64,000 bases of DNA from Acidobacteriota bacterium (GTDB taxonomy: Bacteria > Acidobacteriota > Terriglobia > Bryobacterales > Bryobacteraceae), in NCBI GenBank assembly GCA_016185425.1, contig JACPNQ010000028.1, positions 1-64,000 of the forward strand, written 5' to 3'. The notes under the pieces were generated by a model. That model made no database searches. It was not told where the DNA came from and worked only from the letters and a program-made list of their open reading frames with translations. The position numbers and the translations under genes were made by a program. Each line of letters begins with the position of its first letter. Position 1 is the stretch's first letter. This document shows positions 20,405-29,528 of this stretch, piece by piece.

Positions 20405-20754
20405 GACGGCATGCACCAGCTTGGACGTACTTCGACCGTCCCGTGGCTGGCGCCGGGACAGCGAGCGGCCCAGGAGAGAGCGGCGTCGAGATCGGGCACG
20501 TCGATGAGATAGTAGCCGCCGAGCTGCTCTTTGGAATCGATGAAAGGACCGTCGAGCACCTGGGTCTTGCCGTTGGCGACTTTGACCGTTGTGGAAGTCG
20601 TGCTGGGCTGGAGGCGGTGCGAGCCTACCCGTATGCCGGCGCTGTTGAGGGCTTCCGTGAAGGCACCGTAGGCGGCCTGGGCTTGTTCCTGTTCGGCCTG
20701 GCTCATCTTGGCCCAGCCGGACTCTTCGGAATAGATCAGCAAAAAGTATTGCAT
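20401..20754 (-). CDS. YCII-related DGPF-domain protein
   Basis: A 117-residue ferredoxin-like-fold protein (MQYFLLIYSEESGWAKM start) with the name-giving motif VLDGPFIDSKEQLGGYYLI. DGPF proteins are the genomic partners of ECF42 sigma factors; they may sense a small molecule, but the mechanism is not settled. I choose ATG 20754 because GGAG lies six bases upstream; ATG 20769 is an alternative. The stop overlaps the sigma start. Confidence 0.9.
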   Translation of the reverse strand: MQYFLLIYSEESGWAKMSQAEQEQAQAAYGAFTEALNSAGIRVGSHRLQPSTTSTTVKVANGKTQVLDGPFIDSKEQLGGYYLIDVPDLDAALSWAARCPGASHGTVEVRPSWCMPS

Positions 20755-20855
20755 TGGGTTCTCCGTCATTCGATTGTAGGCAACAGATTCTGCTGCCACT
20801 CCAATGACGGACGGCGCCCCAGCCATTTGGACGGAGGCGCCGAAAATATTTTTGC

Positions 20856-21959
20856 CTACTGCAGGCGGAAGTTAACCTCAACTTTCGCGGCAACGATAAC
20901 GGGTGTGTCGTCTTTTGTGGCCGGCGAGAATCGCCACTGGCTTACGGCGATGACGGCGTTCTGGTCGAGGCCGGGATCGAGCGAGCGGAGGACCTCAACC
21001 TTTTGGGCCCTCCCTTCCGTATTGATCTCCATCGATAAGAGGACGCTACCCGTTATGCCGGCATCGCGCGCAGCCTGCGTGTATTCGGGTTCGACTTTAT
21101 GGACGACTCGCGGCGGCGTGACTCCCGGGTCACCAATCTTATGTACCTTCCCCTCCTGCGCATGGAGGAGGGCGACACCGGAGGCGAGCGTTGCGGTGGC
21201 GAGGAGGAGCGAGAGGCGGAATCGGCGCGTGATGGCAACGCGCGAAATAGCTGGATTGAGGATGGCCTCCAAGCGCGTTTCGAGCGGTGCGGTGTTGCTC
21301 ATGGCGACGGCAGCGGCAGGTACACTGTGGCAGTCGCGGGCAATTTCGACGAGGTGGGTGGCGTACTCGGCGGGGTCGATACCGTTCCGGAGGACGAGGT
21401 CATCACAGGCCTGTTCGCGCTCGGCGGCGGCACGGCGGGCGGCGTACCAGGCGAGAGGTTGGAACCAGAGAAAGGCGCAGACGATTTGTACGAAGAGCTG
21501 CGCGATCGTATCGCGGCGCGCGATGTGGGCTTCTTCATGGAGCAACACGCTCGCTCGTATCGCAGGGAGCCACCCGGTGGCTGATGCGGGGAGGAGGATT
21601 TCCGGGTTGAACAAGCCGAAGGTAAGAGGGACGGAGACGCGGTGGCGATTGTAGTGGAGCAGGGCAAAGGAGAGCAGCAGGCGGAGAAGGAGCAGCGTCG
21701 TGACGGTGTACCAAAGAGGAGCCAAAAAGTCGATAGACGCGGCGGCGGCGGCGGTTCGCGCGGTGACTTCGATGGCACCGATGCTGTCCGGTGCGAAGGT
21801 GTCCACGGGCAGCGTCGCGAGCAGCCATGCGGCGGGCACCGCGGCGAAGGCCAGCATCCAGACGGCGTGGCGCTGCGCGGCGGACGCGCGGCGCATGAGC
21901 GTATTGACAAAGGCCGCGACGGTGAAGAAGAGCGTGGATTTGAGGGCGAGTTCGATCAT
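20856..21959 (-). CDS. BlaR1/MecR1-like M56 metallopeptidase with TonB C-terminal domain
   Basis: A 367-residue inner-membrane protein. Three hydrophobic segments lie near residues 8-22, 34-52 and 78-102, with one more near 248-266. The zinc-protease motif H141-E-E-A-H145 and the downstream QACDDLVL helix supply metal ligands. Instead of a beta-lactam sensor, the periplasmic C-terminus (~280-367) is a TonB-like domain (VEPEYTQAARDAGITGSVLLSMEI, AVSQWRFSPA). In the BlaR1 paradigm the protease triggers removal of the BlaI repressor; here the TonB domain suggests an envelope or TonB-linked cue (inference). Its start overlaps the stop of the repressor gene (ATGA). Confidence 0.9.
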   Translation of the reverse strand: MIELALKSTLFFTVAAFVNTLMRRASAAQRHAVWMLAFAAVPAAWLLATLPVDTFAPDSIGAIEVTARTAAAAASIDFLAPLWYTVTTLLLLRLLLSFALLHYNRHRVSVPLTFGLFNPEILLPASATGWLPAIRASVLLHEEAHIARRDTIAQLFVQIVCAFLWFQPLAWYAARRAAAEREQACDDLVLRNGIDPAEYATHLVEIARDCHSVPAAAVAMSNTAPLETRLEAILNPAISRVAITRRFRLSLLLATATLASGVALLHAQEGKVHKIGDPGVTPPRVVHKVEPEYTQAARDAGITGSVLLSMEINTEGRAQKVEVLRSLDPGLDQNAVIAVSQWRFSPATKDDTPVIVAAKVEVNFRLQ

Positions 21960-22330
21960 TGGGCTTTGGCCTTTTCGATGATTTTGGAGAGCCGGTCAAT
22001 CTGCTGGGGCGTGAGCTTCTGTTTGGTGGAGCCGAGGAGCGAGACGGCCGCCTGGGCGGCGGAACCGTCAAAGAATGTATCGAGGAGATGACGCATGGCG
22101 GATGCGCGGGCCACTTTTACGGGCGTGGTGGCGGTATAGAGGTATTTTCCGGCGTGCTCTTCATGGACGACGGCGCCCTTGTCCTCGAGTATGCGGAGCG
22201 TGGTGCGTACGGCGGTGTAGCTGGGAGGATCCGGGATAGCGGTGTGGATCTCCGCGGCGGTGGCTCTTTCCAAGCGGAAAAGGGTGTCCATGATCTGGCG
22301 TTCGCGGCGGCTTAAATGGACCGTAGTCAT
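21956..22330 (-). CDS. BlaI/MecI/CopY-family transcriptional repressor
   Basis: A 124-residue winged-helix repressor: HLSRRERQIMDTLFRLERATAAEIH forms the first helices and PPSYTAVRTTLRILEDKGAV the recognition helix and wing. The C-terminal half (LLDTFFDGSAAQAAVSLLG) is the dimerisation region cleaved in BlaI/MecI. It is coupled to the M56 protease gene. I chose ATG 22330 as it gives the standard family N-terminus; the longer open frame runs back into citrate synthase. A dyad 49-66 bp upstream may be its operator. Confidence 0.92.
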   Translation of the reverse strand: MTTVHLSRRERQIMDTLFRLERATAAEIHTAIPDPPSYTAVRTTLRILEDKGAVVHEEHAGKYLYTATTPVKVARASAMRHLLDTFFDGSAAQAAVSLLGSTKQKLTPQQIDRLSKIIEKAKAQ

Positions 22331-22371
22331 TCCTATGACCCGACGGTACCACAACTTGTCCGTTCGCGATG

Positions 22372-23454
22372 TTAATTTCTTGGCATAGATGCCAAGTTTT
22401 TGGCATACGTCAGGCCGGCCGGCCCCGTATAGGCGGATTGGGGGCGGATGAGGCGGCCATCGCGCAGTTGTTCCAGGCAGTGTGCGGTCCACCCAAGGAC
22501 GCGGCCGGCAGCGAAGGTTGGCGTGAAAAGCTCGACGGGGAGACCGAGACCGTGGAGGAGGAGAGCGGTATAGAACTCGACGTTGGTATCGAGGCGGCGG
22601 TCCGGTTTGTATTCGCGGAGGAGGCGCAACGCGGTGGCCTCGACGTGGCGGGCGAGCGCGTAGAGTTTCCGGTCACCGGCCGTATTGTAGAAGCGTTCAG
22701 CGGCCGCGGCGAGCACGTCGGCGCGCGGGTCGCGGACCCGGTAGATGCGATGGCCGAAGCCCATAAGGCGTTCCCCGGCGGCGAGTTTGGCGCGGAGAAA
22801 GGGCTCGGCGTTTTCCGGTGTGGCGATGTCGAAGACCATCTGGAGGGCGGGTCCGGGAGCGCCGCCGTGAAGAGGGCCTTTGAGAGCGCCGATGGCTCCG
22901 GCGATGGCGGAGATTAGGTCCGAATGCGTCGAGATAATAACGCGCGCGGCGAACGTGGAAGCGTTGAGGCCGTGGTCGCAGACGGTGTTCAGGTAGGTTT
23001 CGAGCGCCCTGGCGGTTTCCGGAGGCGGTTCCGTTCCCGTTAGCTGGTGGAGGAAGTGGGCGGCGTGGTTTATGTCGGTTCGTACGGGCACGGGCGGCTG
23101 ATTGTGGAGGAGTCGCCAGTAGGTCCCGATGATGGTCGGGAAGGCGGCGACGGCTTTGGCGGTATCCGCTTCGCCTTCGAGGCTGAGCGTTCCGGCAGCC
23201 ATGCGGAGCGCATCAATGGGCGGTGTTCGCGCCGCCGCACATGCTTCCAGCAGGTGAAGCGCCGCGTCCGGGATTGCTCGATGTCTGGCGAGATCGTGCG
23301 TGTTGAGGAAGAGCCGCGCGACCTCTTCGAAACTGGCGCGAGGGGCGAGATCCTCGACGGCGTATCCGGCGAGCGTGAGTTGGCCGGCCTCACCATCGAC
23401 GTGGCTGAGGCGGGTGGAAGCGGCGACGACTCCGTCTAGTCCTTGGGTGGTCAC
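22372..23454 (-). CDS. Citrate synthase family protein with Glu at the catalytic Asp position
   Basis: Expected to condense oxaloacetate with acetyl-CoA or a related acyl-CoA. The 360-residue protein has oxaloacetate-binding H161 (CDHGLNAS), catalytic H196 in GPLHGG and H235 in GFGHRIYRVRDPR. At the site of the catalytic Asp (NVDF in GltA) it reads N-V-E293-F. The C-terminus carries ~14 residues beyond the usual YTGP end. The gene is divergent from a second citrate synthase with a DNA-binding domain, 43 bp apart. Citrate or 2-methylcitrate synthase cannot be separated from sequence reading alone, and altered activity is possible. Confidence 0.88.
   Translation of the reverse strand: MTTQGLDGVVAASTRLSHVDGEAGQLTLAGYAVEDLAPRASFEEVARLFLNTHDLARHRAIPDAALHLLEACAAARTPPIDALRMAAGTLSLEGEADTAKAVAAFPTIIGTYWRLLHNQPPVPVRTDINHAAHFLHQLTGTEPPPETARALETYLNTVCDHGLNASTFAARVIISTHSDLISAIAGAIGALKGPLHGGAPGPALQMVFDIATPENAEPFLRAKLAAGERLMGFGHRIYRVRDPRADVLAAAAERFYNTAGDRKLYALARHVEATALRLLREYKPDRRLDTNVEFYTALLLHGLGLPVELFTPTFAAGRVLGWTAHCLEQLRDGRLIRPQSAYTGPAGLTYAKNLASMPRN
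22379..22406. promoter_or_regulatory. TTGGCAT dyad plus third half-site, possible repressor operator
   Basis: CTTGGCATAGATGCCAAG (22379-22396) is a perfect inverted repeat with a 2-base centre, and a third TTGGCAT follows at 22400-22406. It lies inside the last codons of the citrate synthase gene and 49 bp or more upstream of the BlaI-type repressor start, a sensible operator position. It does not contain the TACA/TGTA core of classical BlaI sites. Confidence 0.35.
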
Positions 23455-23497
23455 TCTTCCAGGGTTTGGCGATTTGCATGTATTGTCAATATTGATT

Positions 23498-24673
23498 ATG
23501 GAATCAACCTATTACCTGGGCGCCAAGGAGGCCGCGGAGGCACTGGGGGTTTCGATGGCGACGCTTTATGCATATACAAGCCGAGGCCAATTGCGATCCG
23601 AGCCGGTTCCGCAGAGACCCCGGGAGCGGCGGTATTTGCGGGCGGATGTCGCCAGGCTGGGGGAGAGGAAGGAAGCGCGGCGGGACCCGGCGAAGGCCGC
23701 TGCGCGGGGGCTGCATTGGGGGAGCGCAGTGTTGGAATCGGGGATCACATTGATCCATGAAGGGCGGCTCTACTACCGGGGGAAGGATGCGGTGGAGTTT
23801 GCGGAGCGGGCGACGCTGGAGCAGGCGGCGGCGCTGCTTTGGGAAGGAGACTTCGATTTTCGCGACGCGGTAACGGTTGGACGGTTGGCGGGGAATGAGG
23901 CGATCACGCGGTTCCAGATGGCGCTGCCGGCGGCGGGTGCTTTGGACGAGGCTTCCTATGACTTGCGTCCGGCCGGAGTGCGCCGGACTGGGGCGCGCAT
24001 ATTACGGCTGCTAACGGCGGTGGCGGCCGGGCGGGAGGGTAAGGGTCCGATTCATAAGTCGTTGGCGGAGGCTTGGGGGGCGGAGGGCGAGGCGATCCGG
24101 ACGGCACTGGTACTTTGCGCGGACCATGAGTTGAATGCCTCGGCATTTACCGCGCGGTGCGCCGCGTCGGCGGGGGCGACGCCTTATGATGTCGTGTCGG
24201 CGGCGCTGGCGACTTTGAAGGGGCGGCGGCATGGGGGAGAGACGGAGCGGGTTGCGGCGCTGTTTGACGAGGCGGGCAGCGCGCGGGCGGCGTTGGGGCG
24301 GCGATTGCGAATGGGCGAAAGATTGCCGGGGTTCGGGCATCCGCTGTATCCGGCCGGCGACCCGCGTGCGGGGCTTTTGCTACGGCTCGCGGAACAGCGC
24401 GGGAGCCGGCGGGAATGGAAACTGGCGCGAGGGCTGATGAGCGCGGCGGCCGAGCTTGTGGAGGAGAAACCGAATTTGGATTTTGGGTTGGTGGCGATGG
24501 CGCGGGCTTATGGATTGCCGGCGGAGGCGCCGATCGTCTTGTTTGCGTTGGGGCGGACGGTGGGGTGGATTGCTCATGCGATGGAACAATACGCGACCGG
24601 GGAGTTGATACGGCCGCGGGCGAATTACACAGGGCCAGCGCCGGAGACCAGTTTGCCCGAGCGGAAGGTGTAG
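23498..24673 (+). CDS. Citrate synthase fused to N-terminal helix-turn-helix domain
   Basis: A 391-residue fusion. Residues 1-60 form an excisionase/MerR-like DNA-binding domain (YYLGAKEAAEALGVSMATLY, then YTSRGQL and RRYLRADVARL). Residues ~70-391 are a citrate synthase fold retaining H210 (CADHELNAS), H245 (KGRRHGG), H281 (GFGHPLYPAGDPR) and D328 (NLDF), all at the catalytic positions. I start at ATG 23498; the frame is open upstream but there it shadows the other synthase. Such HTH-citrate synthases are known as sequences but little studied; a metabolite-sensing regulator or moonlighting enzyme is an inference. Its 3' end overlaps the convergent amidohydrolase by 49 bp. Confidence 0.9.
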   Translation: MESTYYLGAKEAAEALGVSMATLYAYTSRGQLRSEPVPQRPRERRYLRADVARLGERKEARRDPAKAAARGLHWGSAVLESGITLIHEGRLYYRGKDAVEFAERATLEQAAALLWEGDFDFRDAVTVGRLAGNEAITRFQMALPAAGALDEASYDLRPAGVRRTGARILRLLTAVAAGREGKGPIHKSLAEAWGAEGEAIRTALVLCADHELNASAFTARCAASAGATPYDVVSAALATLKGRRHGGETERVAALFDEAGSARAALGRRLRMGERLPGFGHPLYPAGDPRAGLLLRLAEQRGSRREWKLARGLMSAAAELVEEKPNLDFGLVAMARAYGLPAEAPIVLFALGRTVGWIAHAMEQYATGELIRPRANYTGPAPETSLPERKV

Positions 24674-25839
24674 CGAACGTTGGCAAGGGCACGGATATCC
24701 TTGGCCGGGTTGGCGGAGAGGACGACAATATCGGCGATCATGCCCTTCGCGAGTTTGCCGAGATCGTTTTCGCGGTGGAATTGTTTGGCGGGGTTGGTAG
24801 TCAGAGAGGCGAGGATTTGAGGAAAGGTCATGCCGGCTTTGGACATGAGCACGTATTCTTCGGTGGGATCGTATTCGACTGCACCGAGGTCATTGCCGAA
24901 GAGGGTTGTACCGTTGGCGGTATGCCACGATTTGAGTTCCGCGGTTGCCGTGGCGACGGCGGATTGCTGGGCGGAGACGCGGCCGTGACGCATGATGTGT
25001 TTCCAGACGGTAAGTGTGGGGATCAGGGGAACGTTGGCGTCCTTCATTGTTTTGACGGTCTTGTCGTCCCAGGGGGAATAGGGTGTTGTGTGGGCGATGA
25101 TGTCGACACCGGCGCGGAGCGAGGCGAGAATGTCGGCGGTGTCGCTGGGGTGAACGAAGACGGGCTTGTTCGCGCGGTGAGCTTCGGCGACGGCGGCGCG
25201 GATAGCGTCCTCTGGGATGCGGCGCTGGAGATGGACTTTAATTGCGTCGGCACCTTCGGCTATCAGTTTTTGCGAGGCTTCGGCGGCTTGAACAGGTGTA
25301 GCCACTTCGGGGCCGGGATTGTACATATTGCCGAGGAAGCGAAGGACGTTGGCCGGAGGCATGGCTCCGGGCGCGAGGAGAGCTTCGCCGGTTGTGAATA
25401 TGCGAGGGCCGGAGACTTCGCCAGATTCGATGCGTGTGCGGATGGCGCGAGTGTTTTGGCCTTTTGAGCCGAGGTCGAAGACGGTGGTGAAGCCGAAGCG
25501 GGTGGTCATGTCCTCAAGCTGACGGGCGAGTTCGGCGGCAGGGAGCGTCGCGGCGTTCTCCCATTTCAATTCGAAAAAGTGGACGTGAGAGTTCCAGAAG
25601 CCGGCTGTGATGGTGGTGTTTTTGCAGTCGATGGTTCTTGCGGTTTTGGGGATCGGCACGGCGCTTTTCCTGCCGAGAGCAGAGATGCGTCCGTTGTCGA
25701 TGACGATGACGCCATCGGGGATGGGAGGTTGGGCGGGATCGGCGTAGATGGTGCCGCCGACCAGGGCGAGTTGCTGGCTGAACGCGGGAGTGGCGACGAG
25801 GATCAGTTGGAGCAGCCGCATTGGGATCGATTTCAACAT
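24625..25839 (-). CDS. Secreted amidohydrolase family protein
   Basis: Metal-dependent hydrolase of the imidazolonepropionase/prolidase-like group. The 404-residue protein has a signal peptide (LLQLILVATPAFSQ), the metal-binding N-S-H-V-H motif, a likely bridging Lys (AIKVHLQ), His ligands in FVHPSD and IIAHTTPY and an Asp in FGNDLGA, followed by the beta-sandwich end block (LGKLAKGMIADIVVLSANP). ATG 25821 is an alternative start just before the signal peptide. Substrate unknown, perhaps a cyclic dipeptide or amide. It overlaps the end of the HTH-citrate synthase gene by 49 bp. Confidence 0.9.
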   Translation of the reverse strand: MLKSIPMRLLQLILVATPAFSQQLALVGGTIYADPAQPPIPDGVIVIDNGRISALGRKSAVPIPKTARTIDCKNTTITAGFWNSHVHFFELKWENAATLPAAELARQLEDMTTRFGFTTVFDLGSKGQNTRAIRTRIESGEVSGPRIFTTGEALLAPGAMPPANVLRFLGNMYNPGPEVATPVQAAEASQKLIAEGADAIKVHLQRRIPEDAIRAAVAEAHRANKPVFVHPSDTADILASLRAGVDIIAHTTPYSPWDDKTVKTMKDANVPLIPTLTVWKHIMRHGRVSAQQSAVATATAELKSWHTANGTTLFGNDLGAVEYDPTEEYVLMSKAGMTFPQILASLTTNPAKQFHRENDLGKLAKGMIADIVVLSANPAKDIRALANVRYTFRSGKLVSGAGPV

Positions 25840-25898
25840 TTTGAATCATTCGATGGAGGGACTTGACTTCGGGGTGACGGAGGGAATGGAGTGGGGCC

Positions 25899-28800
25899 AT
25901 GCAATGCCTCGGGCGGTCCGTGATCTTTCTACTTGCTTCGATGGGAATGGCGGTTGCGCAGACCAATGCGGGCGCGATCACTGGAACGATAACCGATCAG
26001 CAGGCCGCGGCAATGGCAGGCGTGAAGGTGACCGCGACCAATCTCGCGACGAACGTGCAGCAGAGTTCGACGACGAGCAACGCCGGCGTGTACGCGTTGC
26101 CGGCGTTGGAACCAGGGTCCTATCGACTGACGGCGGAGGCGGCTGGATTTAACAAGCTGGTGCGGGGGCCGATCCGGGTTGTCACCTCGACGACCGTGAA
26201 TCTTGATTTAGAGATGCCGGTGGGAAATACGACGGTGGAGGTGACGGTGACGGCGGAGGCGCCGCTGGTGCAGGAGGCGACTTCGACGATCGCGTACTCA
26301 GTGAATCAGAAGCAGATCGATGAGTTGCCGCTGGCGAACCAGAGCGCGCTGCAGGTGATGTCGCTGCTGCCGGGGATCGTTGGTGAGCCGGGGAGTGAAG
26401 CGGCGGCGGTGACGACGGGATATGTGACGCCGGGGGGAGGGTTGTCGGTGTCGGGCGGACGTATGGGGTCGACGCAGTACATGGCGGATGGGGTGTCGAA
26501 CACGAGCCAGTTTCTGGGGCGGATCTCGCAGTCGTTCAGTTCGGACGCGATTGCGGAGGTGTCGGTGCAGCAGAACTCCTACAGCGCGGAGTATGGGCGC
26601 GTGGGCGGCGGCGTGGTGAATATGACGACGAAGTCCGGGACGAACCAGTTGCACGGGACGCTGTTTTCGTTCAGCCAGAACGATATTTTGAATGCGGCTC
26701 CGTACCGGAACACGTTCGATCGAAAAGGCATGGTGCGCTACTGGCGCGGGGGAGTGGATGTCGGCGGGCCGGTGATGATTCCGAAAATCTATGACGGCCG
26801 GAACCGGACGTTCTTCTTCGCGGGGTTTGAACCGCTCCGGCAGTATACGCAGAGCAGCGGGTTTGCGCGAGTGGCGACAGACGCGGAACGAGAGGGTGAT
26901 TTTTCGCAGTCCGTGTATAACACGGCGACGAACCAGAAGATCTATGTTTTCCGCCAGTTTGAGTACAACCTGTCGGGAACCGGATTGACGAATCAGCGGA
27001 TTGTGCTGCCTGCGAATACGGCGTATCCGCAGTTTCCGAACAACGTGATTCCGAAGAATCTGATCTCGCCGATCGGGCAGAAGGTGCTGAAGCTGCAGCC
27101 GATGCCGAACATGCCATTGAATGCGTTAGGGCAGAACTATTCGGTGTTCCGGAACGTGCGGAATACGGACAACCGGTTCTTGGTGAAAGCGGACCAGGTG
27201 ATCAGGAGCAACAACCGCATGTCGTTCCGCGTGGCGCAGGTGCCGGTGCACGGGGAGCGTTATTTCATGGGCGGGCTGATTGAGCAGGTGCCGACGGATA
27301 CGAGTACGGGGACGAACCTGGCGTTTACCGATACGCACACGTGGGGCGGGAACAAGGTGAACGAATTCCGGGCGGGATTCAACCGGTCGAGCATTACGCG
27401 GCGCGAGAAGAATTCCCAGTTAGAGCAAGACTACTTCGCGCAGTTCGGATTCCCGTCCGTTTTGAAGAAGGGGTTTCCGACGTTGAGCACGGGCGATAGC
27501 CAGGTGCAGAGCTTTGGGAGCAGCGTTGGGAATTATGAGATTGACAACTTCTTTCAAGTTACAGACATCGTGAATTACACGCGCGGGAAGCATAACATCA
27601 AAACCGGATTTGAGTTTCAGGCGCCACAGCAGAACCTGATCGACTACGCGAATGTGGGCGGGAGCTGGAGCTTCAATTCGAGCATGACGAATATCGGCTC
27701 CGGCAGTACGGCGGCGGTGTTGGGAATCCCCAATGCGCAGACGGGATTTGGGATTGCATCGCTGCTGCTGGCTTACCCGAACTCGGTGAGCATGGCGCCG
27801 GCGGTGATTCCGTATCAGTACCGGTGGAAGTATTACGCGGGCTTTTTGCAGGACGACTTCAAAGCGGCGCGGCGGCTGACGTTGAACCTGGGCGTGCGGT
27901 ACCAGGTGGAGGTGCCCCGGTCGGAGAAGCATCACAATCAGGGCTATTTCGTACCTGGGACGGTGACGACGTCGACTGGCGCGCAGGCCGGCGGATACTT
28001 GCAGTTGAACGGATTGGGCGGGGCGATCAATACGCTGTGGCCGACGCGGTATAACAACTGGGAACCGCGAATCGGGTTTGCGTACCGGCTGCCGAAGCTG
28101 GTGCCAGGGTTGAGCGTGCTGCGCGGCGGATACGCGATTACACACACGCCGACGACCGGGCTGTTCCGCATACCGATTCCGGATCTGAGCCCGAGGGCGG
28201 CGGCGCTGGCGGCGAATGGATCGGCGAACGGCGGGTATGTGCAGATGGATAATTTCCCGCTCGTGATTCCGAATAGGGGATTCAGTTTTCCCTCCGGCGG
28301 GAAGGTTGTCGATCTGACCAATGTGCAGACGGTCTATAACCTGAATCCGAATGTGACGATTCCCTATGTGCAGCAGTGGAATTTCGGGTTGGGCTGGCAG
28401 TGGGGAAACAACTACGGCCTGGAGATGAATTACGTGGGGAACAAGGGTACGAAGCTGTTCGGACCTTCGTCGCTGTACAACACGATCAATCTTCCGGTTT
28501 ACGCGCAGCAATATTTGGCTGGTGTGAATATGGCGGAACGGGTTCCCAATCCGGCGGGACTGCAGGATCAGAACGGAAATCCGATCACCGTCGCGCGGCA
28601 GGATCTGCTACGCGGGATTCCGACGATGAGCAGTATCGGCGATCCGCTGGCGCAGGGGTACAACTCGAGCTATAACGCGCTGCAGATGAACTTCGTGAAG
28701 CGGTTCACGCATGGAGTGCAGTTCAACATCAATTACACGTGGATGAAGTCGACGGATAATTCGTCATGCGACGGGCAGTTCTGCAACGACAACATTCAGA

Positions 28801-29528
28801 ACTGGGGCGTCGGCTTCCCGCAGTTGCGAGGCGGAAGCAGGAGACTGGAGCATTCGATTTCGGTCTACGACATTCCGAGCGTGTTCCGGTTCAACTACAA
28901 CTGGGATCTGCCGGCGGGAAGAGGGAAATTGTTGGGGCGGAATGCGCCGTCGTGGCTGAACCAGTTTGTGGGGAATTGGAAGATGAGCGGAACGGGGTCG
29001 GCATCGAGCGGGCTGCCACTGCAGGCGTTGTTGGGAAACACGGCGGGATTCCCGGACGACGTGGGGCAGATTCGACCGAATATCGTGCCGGGGGTGAACG
29101 CGGTGATGCCGGGGTGGCGAGAGAACGTAAACAATCCGGCGACGCAGAGGGCGCCCTATGTGAATTCGCTGGCCGTGTTTACGCCACCGGCGTTTCTCAC
29201 GACGGGGACAGCGACGCGGGTGCTGGACAACATTCGGATGCCGCACACGGTGACTTATAACATGGCGATTCTGAAAGAGTTCTACATCAAAGAACAGATG
29301 CGCTTCGCCTTCCGCGCGGAGTTGTATGGGGCGTTTAATCATCCGTATTTCCAGACGAACGGGAATAACTTCACCGTGTATCAAAACCTGGATTACTCGA
29401 AGGTCAGCGCGGCGAACAACTTTACGCCAGCGGTGACTTCGGCAAATGTGAATCCGGCTTATGCGGATATCGGGGCGAACATTGGCGGGACGCGGCGAAT
29501 TCAGTTGGGCTTGAAGTTCTACTTCTGA
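25899..29528 (+). CDS. TonB-dependent receptor 2, Oar-like
   Basis: A 1209-residue outer-membrane receptor: signal peptide ending AVAQ at residue 21, regulatory beta-sandwich (~25-105, AMAGVKVTATNLATNVQQ), plug (~120-240, IDELPLANQSALQVMSLLPG, MADGVSNTSQF, YSAEYGRVGGGVVN) and a barrel ending IQLGLKFYF. It lacks the LPLNGRNP plug motif of receptors 1 and 3 and has ELPLANQS instead. It is divergent from the amidohydrolase (59 bp) and overlaps the convergent wHTH membrane regulator by 10 bp. Confidence 0.94.
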   Translation: MQCLGRSVIFLLASMGMAVAQTNAGAITGTITDQQAAAMAGVKVTATNLATNVQQSSTTSNAGVYALPALEPGSYRLTAEAAGFNKLVRGPIRVVTSTTVNLDLEMPVGNTTVEVTVTAEAPLVQEATSTIAYSVNQKQIDELPLANQSALQVMSLLPGIVGEPGSEAAAVTTGYVTPGGGLSVSGGRMGSTQYMADGVSNTSQFLGRISQSFSSDAIAEVSVQQNSYSAEYGRVGGGVVNMTTKSGTNQLHGTLFSFSQNDILNAAPYRNTFDRKGMVRYWRGGVDVGGPVMIPKIYDGRNRTFFFAGFEPLRQYTQSSGFARVATDAEREGDFSQSVYNTATNQKIYVFRQFEYNLSGTGLTNQRIVLPANTAYPQFPNNVIPKNLISPIGQKVLKLQPMPNMPLNALGQNYSVFRNVRNTDNRFLVKADQVIRSNNRMSFRVAQVPVHGERYFMGGLIEQVPTDTSTGTNLAFTDTHTWGGNKVNEFRAGFNRSSITRREKNSQLEQDYFAQFGFPSVLKKGFPTLSTGDSQVQSFGSSVGNYEIDNFFQVTDIVNYTRGKHNIKTGFEFQAPQQNLIDYANVGGSWSFNSSMTNIGSGSTAAVLGIPNAQTGFGIASLLLAYPNSVSMAPAVIPYQYRWKYYAGFLQDDFKAARRLTLNLGVRYQVEVPRSEKHHNQGYFVPGTVTTSTGAQAGGYLQLNGLGGAINTLWPTRYNNWEPRIGFAYRLPKLVPGLSVLRGGYAITHTPTTGLFRIPIPDLSPRAAALAANGSANGGYVQMDNFPLVIPNRGFSFPSGGKVVDLTNVQTVYNLNPNVTIPYVQQWNFGLGWQWGNNYGLEMNYVGNKGTKLFGPSSLYNTINLPVYAQQYLAGVNMAERVPNPAGLQDQNGNPITVARQDLLRGIPTMSSIGDPLAQGYNSSYNALQMNFVKRFTHGVQFNINYTWMKSTDNSSCDGQFCNDNIQNWGVGFPQLRGGSRRLEHSISVYDIPSVFRFNYNWDLPAGRGKLLGRNAPSWLNQFVGNWKMSGTGSASSGLPLQALLGNTAGFPDDVGQIRPNIVPGVNAVMPGWRENVNNPATQRAPYVNSLAVFTPPAFLTTGTATRVLDNIRMPHTVTYNMAILKEFYIKEQMRFAFRAELYGAFNHPYFQTNGNNFTVYQNLDYSKVSAANNFTPAVTSANVNPAYADIGANIGGTRRIQLGLKFYF

